DNA of 10,000 nt from positions 62,501-72,500 of the forward strand of contig JAXCGZ010021065.1 of assembly GCA_037179515.1 (NCBI GenBank). Direction: 5' to 3'. The stretch is from Halocaridina rubra (taxonomy: Eukaryota > Arthropoda > Malacostraca > Decapoda > Atyidae). The notes below the pieces were generated by a model. The model searched no databases and was not told the origin of the DNA. It was given only the letters and a program-made list of their open reading frames with translations. The stretch's first letter is position 1. Each line of letters starts with the position of its first letter. Position numbers and translations under genes: made by a program. Below, in pieces: positions 1 through 7,372 of the stretch.

Positions 1-396
1 CTTGAAGAAAATAAAGCTAGCGTTGTAGACCTGATAAGAAAGCTTGGAGTAGTATGTGGTCCTGAGGATATTGTAAACATACACCAACTAGGTAAATATT
101 CGAGGGAAGGAAAGCCGAGACCAACAAAAGTAACCTTTGAGAGAGGGGAAACATGTAGGGAAATATTGTTGAGAAAAAAAAGTCTAAAAGACCTTCAAGA
201 ATGCAAAAAAGTGTTCATTAGACGATACAGAACACAGGAAGAGATGGGAAAGATCAAAAACTTGTTGCAAGAGGCAAGAAGGTTAAATGATGAAAGAAAT
301 GAAGAAGAGAAGAAAAATTTTTGTTACAGAATACTTCCAGACAAAGGGGAGATAAAGAAGATAATGACTGAAGATCAGGGGATGGGGCCTCATTAA
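1..396 (+). pseudogene. LINE ORF1-like protein, C-terminal part
   Basis: The frame is open from the first base of the window to the TAA at 394-396, so this is the C-terminal ~131 residues of a longer protein that starts outside. It is highly charged (Lys, Glu, Arg). The stretch KVFIRR followed by a Lys/Glu-rich helix (NLLQEARRLN, EEEKKNF) resembles the end of the nucleic-acid-binding ORF1 protein, or the N-terminal part of the polyprotein, of CR1/Jockey-group LINEs. In such elements this protein coats the LINE RNA. It lies directly upstream of the endonuclease, and the two frames overlap by about 25 bases (372-396). No ATG near the left edge is a convincing start. Assignment rests on composition and position in front of an EEP domain; no catalytic motif is visible. 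Confidence 0.6.
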
Positions 397-1022
397 GATT
401 GTTATACACAAATGCTGATGGATTAGCTGGTAAGGCAGTAGAATTAAAAGATAGGATTCACAACAGTAAGGCAGATATAGTAGCAATTACAGAGACTAAG
501 TTGAGTGAGGACATAAACAGTGTCACAGTTTTTCCTAAGGGCTTCAGAATACTAAGGGTTGAAAGATCTGAGAGGACTGGTGGAGGGATAGCACTGCTCA
601 TAAGTGAGAGGATTCAAGTTGAAGAAATAAACTTGGCTATAGAAAGTGAGTTCAGGGAATTTCTTGTTGCTCGCATAAATACTGGGTCAGAGAGCATTAT
701 AATAACTGTTGTATACAACCCACCAAGGAACCAAAATAGGCTTGAAATTTATGAGGAAAGTCATATAGGTACTATTGAAGTCATAAACTCAGTTGTTAAC
801 ATGGCACGGGAGAAAAAATGTAGGATTTTGATTATGGGAGACTTTAATCATAAAGAGATAGATTGGATAAATCTTGACCCACACAGTGGTGAGGACTCAT
901 TTGGGGCAAGATTCCTAGATTGCGTACAACGGAATTTCCTACACCAACATGTAATGGAACCAACAAGAGCCAGGGGTGGTGATGAGCCATCACTACTTGA
1001 TCTAGTGTTCACAGATAATGTG
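372..1022 (+). pseudogene. LINE ORF2 apurinic-like (EEP) endonuclease domain
   Basis: This domain nicks target DNA to prime LINE reverse transcription. Visible EEP landmarks in order are YTNADGL near the start (Asn), DIVAITETKLS (catalytic Glu), GGGIALLIS, IIITVVYNPP, ILIMGDFNH (catalytic Asp/Asn at about 829-845) and SLLDLVFTDN near the end. The terminal SDH motif with its catalytic His is absent because the sequence jumps at about 1020-1028 into the reverse transcriptase in a different frame. The frame is open from 372, after a TGA at 369-371, and contains no ATG before the domain. Translation would therefore need a fused upstream frame, reinitiation or a frameshift; a one-base indel between 372 and 396 that split one original ORF is the simplest reading. 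Otherwise the domain is free of stops, suggesting a fairly young insertion. Confidence 0.85.
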
Positions 1023-1027
1023 TTGGA

Positions 1028-1842
1028 TAAATTCATTCATGAATATGTTTGCAGATGATGCAAAGATTGTGAAGAAAGTAAAAAACGAAAACAATGGTAG
1101 AGAACTTCAGGAGGATCTAAATAATCTGCATGAGTGGTCAGAAAAGTGGCTAATGAAATTCAATACCTCAAAATGTAAGGTAATGAGAATGGGTACAAGT
1201 GCAAGAAGGCCCAAGCTTGACTACTCGGTGGCTGGAGTACAACTTCAAGAGACAGAAAATGAGAGAGATCTAGGAGTAAACATACTGGCAGATTTGTCTC
1301 CAGAAATACATATAAATGGCGTAGTAAGGGCAGCATATGCATTCTTATCAAATGTAAGGGTAGCCTTCAGGCACATGGACAAGGAAATGTTCAGAAATAT
1401 TTATGTAACCTATGTGAGGCCAAAACTCGAATATGCAGCCCCCTTTTGGAATCCGCACTTGAAAAAGCACATAGCTAAGCTTGAAAAAGTTCAAAGACAT
1501 GCCACGAAACTGGTGCCAGAAATACGCAATCTCGGTTATGATGAGAGGCTGAGGGAATTAGACTTGCCATCACTCGAAGCTAGAAGAGTAAGGGGGGATA
1601 TGGTGACAGTCTTTAAATTCCTTCATGGTTATGATAGAGTGGATAGGGATCGATATTTCGATATGGCTGGCTCTAGAACTAGAGGTCATAGTTTGAAGCT
1701 TCGTAAGAAAACTTCTTTGCAGGATGTAAGGAAATACTTTTTCAGTGTAAGAGTAGTTGATAATTGGAATTCGCTAAGCGAGGAGGTAGTTAATGCTATC
1801 TCAATCCATAGTTTTAAGGACAGGTACGATAAGTATCACTAA
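1028..1842 (+). pseudogene. LINE reverse transcriptase, C-terminal part (copy 1)
   Basis: An open frame of about 270 residues ends at TAA 1840-1842. It enters the RT palm just before the catalytic FADDAK motif (Asp pair at 1054-1059) and continues through EWSEKWLMKFN, TSKCKVMRMG, the NERDLGVNI segment, AYAFLSNVRVAFRH, YVRPKLEYAAPFW and LEKVQRHATKLVP to the C-terminus VDNWNSLSEEVVNAISIHSF. These are typical of the thumb and C-terminal region of CR1/Jockey-group LINEs. The upstream palm motifs, including the first catalytic Asp and the QGSVLGPL motif, are missing here but present in copy 2. The frame has no internal stop, so the deletion is the main visible lesion. The M at 1018 in this frame is only a product of the fusion junction. 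Confidence 0.9.
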
Positions 1843-1930
1843 GTCTAAAATGGAACCGATCAGGAGACGGGAAGATACGAGCTTTGGGCTCTTTCCCGTA
1901 AACACAATTAGGTAATCACAATTAGGTAAT
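1843..1930 (+). other. LINE copy 1 3' UTR and tail
   Basis: It follows the RT stop codon and contains the AATGGAACCGA lead-in, a 33-nt stem-loop (1867-1899), then two tandem copies of a 14-nt unit (AATTAGGTAATCAC), after which the sequence runs straight into (CA)n. CR1/L2-group LINEs end in short tandem repeats rather than poly(A), and their RT recognises a 3' stem-loop; this tail fits that pattern. Confidence 0.8.
1867..1899 (+). other. 3'-tail stem-loop, copy 1
   Basis: The lower stem ACGGGAA (1867-1873) pairs with TTCCCGT (1893-1899). The upper stem GAGC (1879-1882) pairs with GCTC (1888-1891). The loop is TTTGG, and an asymmetric internal loop (GATAC against T) separates the stems. It is the likely recognition element for the LINE RT. 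Related copies are at 2138-2170, 3351-3383, 3636-3668, 3841-3873 (-) and 4032-4064 (-). Confidence 0.75.
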
Positions 1931-1947
1931 CACACACACACACACAC

Positions 1948-2113
1948 AACTAGAGGTCATAGTTTGAAGCTTTGTAAGAAAACTTCTTTGCAGGATGTAA
2001 GGAAATACTTTTTCAGTGTAAGAGTAGTTGATAATTGGAATTCGCTAAGCGAGGAGATAGTTAATGCTATCTCAATCCATAGTTTTAAGGACAGGTATGA
2101 TAAGTATCACTAA
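1948..2113 (+). pseudogene. Duplicated RT C-terminal fragment
   Basis: This is the downstream unit of the 271-bp repeat. It encodes the same C-terminal ~55 residues of the LINE RT, from the segment around RGHSLKL through the stop at 2111-2113. It has no start and no catalytic residues and is a dead fragment. CA repeats lie on both sides. Confidence 0.85.
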
Positions 2114-2137
2114 GTCTAAAATGGAACCGATGAGGAG

Positions 2138-2170
2138 ACGGGAAGATACGAGCTTTGGGCTCTTTCCCGT
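2138..2170 (+). other. 3'-tail stem-loop, copy 2
   Basis: It is identical in both stems and loop to the 1867-1899 copy, as expected from the 271-bp duplication. The two 14-nt tail units and then (CA)n follow. Confidence 0.75.
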
Positions 2171-2200
2171 AAACACAATTAGGTAATCACAATTAGGTAA

Positions 2201-2201
<1 letters not shown>

Positions 2202-2260
<59 letters not shown>
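2202..2260 (+). repeat. (CA)n microsatellite
   Basis: About 29 uninterrupted CA units run directly from the LINE tail. A shorter CA run of about nine units lies at 1931-1948 after the first tail. The position suggests the LINE tail seeded, or was inserted into, the dinucleotide repeat. Confidence 0.97.
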
Positions 2261-2262
<2 letters not shown>

Positions 2263-2400
2263 TCTCTCTCATTCAAACCATGGCTTAGATTCCAGAAGTG
2301 CCTCTCTATTTATTTCAAAGTGTAATTAAGTCTGCCAAGGGCAAAAGGGAGATTCGAAACAGGGAGTGAGAGTGGGGATAGGAAGCACTGGGATAAATAA
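2261..2400. other. Unassigned spacer
   Basis: About 140 bases of mixed sequence lie between the CA and trinucleotide tracts. A short GATTCGAA-like string near 2352 faintly recalls a Pol III B box, but no A box or tRNA-like body is visible. I see no gene here. Confidence 0.4.
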
Positions 2401-2423
2401 CAACAACAACAACGACAATAGCA

Positions 2424-2683
<260 letters not shown>

Positions 2684-2723
2684 TCTAAATTTTTTCAGTG
2701 CTTAAACAGGTTATCAGCGGAAT

Positions 2724-3064
<341 letters not shown>

Positions 3065-3065
3065 G

Positions 3066-3148
3066 CAGAAGAAGAAGAAGAAGAAGAAGAAGAAGAAGAA
3101 GAAGAAGAAGAAGAAGAAGAAGAAGAAGAAGAAGAAAAAGAAGAAGAA
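3066..3148. repeat. (GAA)n microsatellite, second tract
   Basis: About 27 AGA/GAA units in the same orientation as the tract at 2586-2683, with one AAAAAG interruption near 3135. The two tracts flank the AAT/ATC/ATT block. Confidence 0.97.
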
Positions 3149-3311
3149 AGTACAAATGTAATATGTAGATTAAAAGACTGACGGGAGAGTCTTGCTTGGT
3201 ATGGATGGGTAGTGATATGCAGATTTTTATCTATTATAGTGGTTTAGTCAGTATGGCGGTACGATTCTGTGGTTTGCTACGCGTATTTTACTTCCCTGAG
3301 GGTCTAAAACT
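3149..3311. other. Unassigned spacer
   Basis: About 160 bases of non-repetitive sequence in which I recognise no protein or RNA gene. The short open frame from 3196 runs into the LINE tail remnant that follows and shows no domain, so it is not called. Confidence 0.4.
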
Positions 3312-3400
3312 GATATGTATTACTGAGTACAAAATGGAACCGACCAGGAGACGGGGAGTTACGAGCATGGGTTTCTTTCCCTTAAGCACAATTAGGTAAT
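3312..3400 (+). mobile_element. LINE 3'-end remnant, copy 3
   Basis: It matches the LINE 3' end from just before the RT stop (GTATTACTGAG against GTATCACTAAG) through AATGGAACCGACC, the stem-loop at 3351-3383 and AATTAGGTAATTAC. It is severely 5'-truncated, as is common for LINEs. This is the most degraded of the six tails: the closing C-G pair is lost, and the upper-stem right arm reads TTTC instead of GCTC. A degenerate CATA/CACA tract follows (3401-3450). Confidence 0.8.
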
Positions 3401-3450
3401 TACATACATATATACATGTTCATATACATGTGCACATACACAGACACGCA

Positions 3451-3627
3451 TGTATCCTCGTATTCATCCATCAACTATTCTTAACATGAATAGAGAGGAA
3501 AGTCATCTCCGTCCCCCTCCATCTGCTCATAATGCCCAGTCAAAACTACATTCTAAGAATCTCCGAAGAATTCCCAAATTTGTCCGGAAAAAGTTTTAAT
3601 TGCGACACATTAACTGTTACATAACTG
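3451..3627. other. Unassigned spacer
   Basis: Mixed sequence between two LINE tail remnants. I see no gene or motif in either strand. The open frame on the reverse strand across 3546-3737 reads through the antisense of a LINE tail and is not credible. Confidence 0.4.
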
Positions 3628-3680
3628 ACCAGGAGACGGGAAGCTACGAGCATAGGGCTCTTTCCCGTAAACACAATTAG
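3628..3680 (+). mobile_element. LINE 3'-tail module, copy 4
   Basis: A 53-bp fragment begins at GACCAGGAGACGGG and runs through a perfect stem-loop (3636-3668, loop ATAGG) to ACACAATTAGGTT. The AATGGAACC lead-in and any RT sequence are absent, so it begins about 10 bases further in than copies 1, 2, 3 and 6. Confidence 0.75.
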
Positions 3681-3830
3681 GTTAAAAATTAAGTAAGCTG
3701 TTCCTTGCTGGGATAGGCGAGAACAAGATCCGAACAAGGGGCTGTGTGTGTGTGCACAGGATGCGGGTTTCCTCTATCCGATTAATATTCCTTTATGTGA
3801 GTGTGTGTTTTTTTTTATTGTGATTAACAT
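3681..3830. other. Spacer with short GT run
   Basis: It separates two oppositely oriented stem-loop modules. It contains a short (GT)n at about 3743-3754 and a T run near 3810. No gene is recognised. Confidence 0.4.
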
Positions 3831-3884
3831 AGCTGTGCTTACGGGAAAGAGCCCTATGCTCGTATCTCCCCGTCTCCTGGTCTG
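3831..3884 (-). mobile_element. LINE 3'-tail module, copy 5 (inverted)
   Basis: The reverse strand carries GACCAGGAGACGGGG, the stem-loop (3841-3873, loop ATAGG) and a degraded tail (GCACAGCTATGTTAATCAC). One A-to-G change in the lower stem turns an A-U pair into G-U in RNA. Like copy 4 it starts at GACCAGG and lacks the LINE body. With copy 4 it forms an inverted pair about 170 bases apart. Confidence 0.75.
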
Positions 3885-3997
3885 TATATACAACCTTCAG
3901 TGAGCTGGACTACATTAAAAAGTTGTGCTATTTATGTTACAGTTGTTTTAAAGAACTTTCGATGTTGTGTTTGCTGCAAGATAGGGCTGCTGTGTGT
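3885..3997. other. Unassigned spacer
   Basis: About 110 bases of AT-rich unique sequence between a tail module and the end of LINE copy 2. Its right end carries GTGTGTGT (3991-3998), the outer side of the copy 2 tail. No gene is seen. Confidence 0.4.
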
Positions 3998-4090
3998 GTA
4001 ATTACCTAATTATAATTACCTAATTGTGCTTACAGGAAAGAGCCCCAAGCTCGTAACTTCCCGTCTCCTGGTCGGTTCCATTTTGTACAT
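3998..4090 (-). other. LINE copy 2 3' UTR and tail
   Basis: On the reverse strand this reads AATGGAACCGACCAGG, the stem-loop (4032-4064), then two tail units (AATTAGGTAATTAT/C) and ACACAC. One stem change (C to T) converts a G-C pair to G-U in RNA. It lies immediately downstream of the copy 2 RT remnant. Confidence 0.82.
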
Positions 4091-5338
4091 GGTGATACTT
4101 ATCATATTTGTCATTAAAACTATGAATTGAGTTAGCATTAACTACATCCTCGCTTAGCGAATTAATATTATCAATTACTCTTACACGAAAAATGTACTTC
4201 CTTACATCCTACAAAGAACTTTTCTCACGAAGCTTCAAACTATGACCTCTAGTTCTAATGCCAGCCATATCAATATATAGATCCCTATCCTCTCTGTCAT
4301 AACGATGAAGGAATTTTAAAACCGTCACCATTTCCCCCTCAATCTTCTAGCTTCGAGTGATGGTAAGCCTAATTCCCCCAGCCTCTAATCATAACTGAGA
4401 TTGCGTATTTCTGGAACCAGTTTCGTGGCATGTCTTTGAACTTTTTCAAGCTTAGCTACGTGCTTTTTCAAGTGCGGATTCCAAAAGTAGGGTGCATATT
4501 CAAGCTTTGGCCTCACGTAGGCTACATAAATATTTCTGATCATTTCCTTGTCCATGTGCCTGAAGGCTACCCTAACATTTGCTAAGAAAGCATATGCTGC
4601 CCTTACTATGCCATTTATATGCCTTTCTGGAGACAAAACTCCAAATATGTTTACTCTTAGATCTCTCTCATTCTCTGTCTACTCCGGCCACCGAGTAGCC
4701 AAATTTGGGCCTCCTTGCACTTGTACTCATTCTTATTACCTTACATTTTGAAGTATTGAATTTCATTAGCCACTTTTCTGACCACTCATGCAGACTATTT
4801 CGATCTTCCTGAAGTTCTCTACCTTTGTTTTCGTTTCTTACTTTCTTCACAGTCTTTGCATCATCTGCAAACATATTCATGAATGAATTTACAGACGCTG
4901 GTAGGTCATTTACATATACAAGGAACAAAAGTGGCCCTAAAACTGAACCCTGTAGAACTACACTACTAACTCTTCTCCATTCAGACGCTGCATGTCTTAC
5001 TCTAACTCTCTATTCCCTTCCTTTTAAGTATGTTTTTATCCATTCCTAGACATTTCCACCTATTCTAGCCATTGGTTGCAGCTTCTTAATAAGTCTCCCG
5101 TGTGTGCCAGTGTCAAATGCTTTCTGGAAGTCTATGAATATGCAATCTGCCCAGCCCTTTCTTTCCTGTAAGATTCGACTTACCTCATCATAAGCTTCTA
5201 ATAAGTTTGTTACTGTTGATCTACCTTCTCTGAAGCCATGTTGTCTCACTGACAAAAAGTTGAAGGATTCCAAGTAAAGACAGATATGTTTCCTTAGTAG
5301 TTTTGTAGATGGTGCATTGAGAGAAATCATTGGACCCT
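4091..5338 (-). pseudogene. LINE reverse transcriptase, copy 2 (5'-truncated)
   Basis: Read right to left, it begins within an early RT motif (ISLN at about 5330), then gives RQHGFREGRSTVTNLLEAYD, DCIFIDFQKAFD (first catalytic Asp, near 5130), QGSVLGPLLFLVYVNDLP (about 4930-4975) and FADDAK (catalytic Asp pair, 4857-4870). The thumb and C-terminal region follow to a 3' UTR. It is the same family as the copy at 1028-1842, with most codons recognisable. Lesions include in-frame TAG codons at 5046-5048 and 5010-5012, an 11-bp deletion at 4679/4680 relative to copy 1 that shifts the frame, a TAG at 4385-4387, and further decay toward 4100. The 5' end abuts the probable Gypsy LTR rather than a LINE start. 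Confidence 0.9.
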
Positions 5339-5339
5339 T

Positions 5340-5621
5340 TACAAATTTATTGATATCAACCAGAACACACTTTAAAACCCCTATTTTTTATTTTTTGTTA
5401 TTTTCAAGATTGTATTATTATTAATATTCCTTGGTTCTAAAAATTATTTTATCTTCTTTGTCTGTCAACCATGCTGCACGACATCTTATTGAAGATTAAA
5501 ATGGCGGACTATCTCTTCAAAAAAAAAAAAAAAAGCTGAGACAAAAGAAAACTCTACATTCCATTATAAAGAAAACGTATACCGTACATAGAAAATATAA
5601 ATGAAATATATATTCTCTACA
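5340..5621 (-). repeat. Probable 3' LTR of the Ty3/Gypsy element
   Basis: It starts with TGTAG at 5621 on the reverse strand, five bases after a polypurine tract, the expected place for a 3' LTR. The same TGTAG begins the inserted segment at 8728. It contains a TATA-like TTTATATTTTC (5591-5601), a run of 16 T on the reverse strand (5519-5534), a CGCCATTTT string like a YY1/Pho site (5498-5507) and AATAAA (5346-5351). The far end is not certain: AATAAA lies only ~10 bases before the LINE begins, which is short for a U5. The 5' LTR is outside the window, so identity between LTRs cannot be checked. Confidence 0.55.
5346..5351 (-). promoter_or_regulatory. Candidate polyadenylation signal
   Basis: AATAAA on the reverse strand, near the far end of the probable LTR. 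Its place fits an LTR R region, but the AT-rich context makes a chance match plausible. Confidence 0.35.
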
Positions 5622-5625
5622 ATAG

Positions 5626-5641
5626 TTCCCTCCCAAAAAGA
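5626..5641 (-). promoter_or_regulatory. Polypurine tract (plus-strand primer)
   Basis: The reverse strand reads TCTTTTTGGGAGGGAA, ending five bases before the TG that would start the 3' LTR and just after the last pol codon. Gypsy elements prime plus-strand DNA synthesis from such a tract. The T run upstream of it is also usual. Confidence 0.6.
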
Positions 5642-5645
5642 GGAG

Positions 5646-6582
5646 CTAATAATAGAAATAATCGTTACTACTCTTAAATCTTATTTTTCTACCTGAGGAT
5701 GATGTTGCAACTTTAGGAGAAACTATAGTCGGAGAATCAGGATTGACATAGCCTTGGTTATCACTATTATTGTTAATATCATCATCAAAATAACTCTGTA
5801 TATGACTATGTTCTAGTGGTTCAACAGTACTTGCTTCAGGCATTGCATTAGGCTCATATACTGGTTTCAAGAGACCAATAGAAACACAATTATGTGCATC
5901 ATCGGACAATTGTGTAGGAAAATGTTCAGGCAAGTGCTTAATAACCCTATATGGTCCTGAGTATGGGGCTTCCAAAGATTTCCTGACTCTATCAACTCGT
6001 AACCAAACTTTATCACAGGTGTCTAAATTTTTAGGAATAAGAGTCTTTGGAAAACTATTGCAACTACCACTAGCTTAGTCACTTACATCTAATTTGGACA
6101 TTTCTTTGGCTAAATACTTAATAGATGAGTTTGTTAAACCACTAGTATTAGTAATGCTTGCGTCTACCATCAGTTTTGGTAATAAAAGTGAGGTACCAGT
6201 AACAGCAATGAACGGGGAAAATCCATTTTCATTAGGAGTATTACGAATACCAAGAAGTATAATAGGTAGGGGTTGTAACCAATTTTCTTTTCTAGCCATG
6301 AGAGAGGATTTGATAATTCTGTGAATATGCTCTATCATTCCATTAGATTGGGGATGATAAGCGGTTGTTCTTAACCTATGGAATCCTACAAATGATGAGA
6401 GTTCTTGAAACATTTCACTATCATACTGAGAATCGCGATTAGTAATAACATGGAGAGGAACTCCAAATCGTGATATCCATGCATTTATGAAAGCTTGCGC
6501 TACAGTCTGTGCAGTGATAATTGCTAATGGTTGTACTTCTTTCCAACGAGTGGCTAGATTAATGTATGTCAATAACATTTAT
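5646..6582 (-). pseudogene. Gypsy integrase core and GPY/F C-terminal region
   Basis: Integrase joins the retrotransposon cDNA to chromosomal DNA. This frame carries LATRWKEVQPL, WISRFGVP, the segment that should hold the second catalytic Asp, TTAYHPQSNGMIEH (catalytic Glu at 6330-6332), LLGIRN and, further on, a GPYRV motif and VSIGLLKPVYE typical of the GPY/F domain. The codon at 6438-6440 is AAT (Asn) where the DDE triad needs Asp; its spacing to the Glu is 35 residues, as expected for D-35-E, so the register is right and the residue is mutated. The following Gly is also Asp. One in-frame TAA lies near 6075. A frameshift near 6580-6590 separates it from the upstream half. After the GPY region a low-complexity acidic, Asn/Ser-rich tail runs to the stop at 5646. 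Confidence 0.9.
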
Positions 6583-7117
6583 ATGGACTGATATATGGGT
6601 CTGAAGGATTTTGAGCTGTGGGAAGGGGACCTACGATATCTAGATGTACTGTTTGAAAGCGTGATGAGGGTATGTTAAAGTTACTTATAGCACTCTTAGC
6701 ATAACGGTGAATCTTTGACTGTTGACAAGACAAGCATTCTCTACACCATTTTCTGATGGATCGGTCTGTATCAGATCAAAAATACCTAGATTCTACCAAT
6801 TTCAAGGTTGACTTTATACCGGGGTAGGATAAACTATGTAGGCTATTAAAAATTGACATACGTAGGGATTCTGGTATAAAAGGCCTAGGGAATGGTGTAG
6901 ATGTATCACACAACACCTTGTTTTCTTCATTTAGTAATCGGAAAGGTCTTGGCCTATTATAGTATGCCTAGGTCTCTTCATCTAGAAACTGAACTTCCGC
7001 AATTTCAGTTAAATCACACACATCTAACATAACTGTGTTAGTAGGTCGCGAAAGGCAGTCGGCCACAATGTTACGTGAACCTCTTATATGACTAACATTG
7101 GCACGATGATCTGTTAA
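6583..7117 (-). pseudogene. Gypsy RNase H end, spacer and integrase zinc-binding domain
   Basis: This frame continues the element after the insertion. It starts with the last RNase H segment, SHIRGSRNIVADCLSRP (last catalytic Asp). A spacer with one TAG (about 6970) follows, then the integrase N-terminal zinc-binding region HSLSYPGIKSTLKLV and WCRECLSCQQSK, and the first catalytic Asp in HLDIVGPLP (6638-6640). In the HHCC motif the second His position reads Tyr (HSLSY where H-x3-H is usual). A TGA at about 6772 sits where the family usually has Trp after RYF. Domain order and spacing match Ty3/Gypsy pol. Confidence 0.88.
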
Positions 7118-7122
7118 GATAC

Positions 7123-7372
7123 TGATTAATAACGTCCAATCCCAAACAATATCAGACACCACTGTATGAACAGACACTTGTCTATTGCCAGTCACCAAAT
7201 GCACTACAGTAGAATCTTTACACTTGAACTGCCTTCCATCGAAAGCATTTTAAAAAGTTTCTCCTGTACAACCAGCTACCAACTTAGAATGAACGATCGT
7301 TTTAGAACAACCGGAATCTACAAGTCCCCTAGCTGAACAACTATTCACCTACACATCAATAACAGGTAGTGA
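7123..7372 (-). pseudogene. Retropepsin-like aspartic protease, 3'-truncated
   Basis: It follows the Gag in the same frame and carries GLVDSGCSKTIVHSKLV, the Asp-Ser-Gly active-site motif (Asp at 7316-7318), then AFDGRQFKC and VVHLVTGNRQVSVHTVVSD. This is the arrangement of a retrotransposon protease that cleaves the Gag-Pol precursor. The flap and second conserved region (ILG-like) are not clearly present: the sequence reaches only TLLI before the insertion ends at 7123. Two in-frame stops are seen, a TAG just before the active site (about 7343) and a TAA about 30 codons later. The frame then runs on across the junction into the host element's RNase H. Confidence 0.8.

Larger units (their letters stand above)
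1677..2218 (+). repeat. 271-bp direct repeat of the LINE 3' end
   Basis: Positions 1677-1947 repeat at 1948-2218 with a constant offset of 271 and no indels. I count four substitutions by eye (TCGTAAG/TTGTAAG, GAGGTAG/GAGATAG, GTACGAT/GTATGAT, GATCAGG/GATGAGG). The unit holds the last ~55 codons of the RT, the stop, the 3' UTR stem-loop and the start of the CA tract. It is either a recent tandem duplication or a second, 5'-truncated LINE copy inserted into the (CA)n tail of the first. Confidence 0.92.

Noticed and set aside
2350..2360. GATTCGAA-like Pol III B box
   Set aside because: No A box at the right distance and no tRNA or SINE body.
3196..3399. Short open frame of 67 codons
   Set aside because: Its last third lies in a LINE 3'-tail remnant and the rest shows no recognisable domain.
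4548..5049. Open frames on the + strand across LINE copy 2
   Set aside because: They are antisense shadows of the clear reverse-strand RT motifs.
6094..6324. 76-codon + strand frame
   Set aside because: It is the antisense shadow of the integrase core, which has a clear DDE-type motif on the other strand.
7123..7160. GTCTGATA near the 3' end of the insert, also present near its 5' end (about 8697-8704), as a terminal repeat
   Set aside because: Eight bases of agreement inside coding sequence, at unequal distances from the two ends, is not enough for an LTR or terminal repeat.
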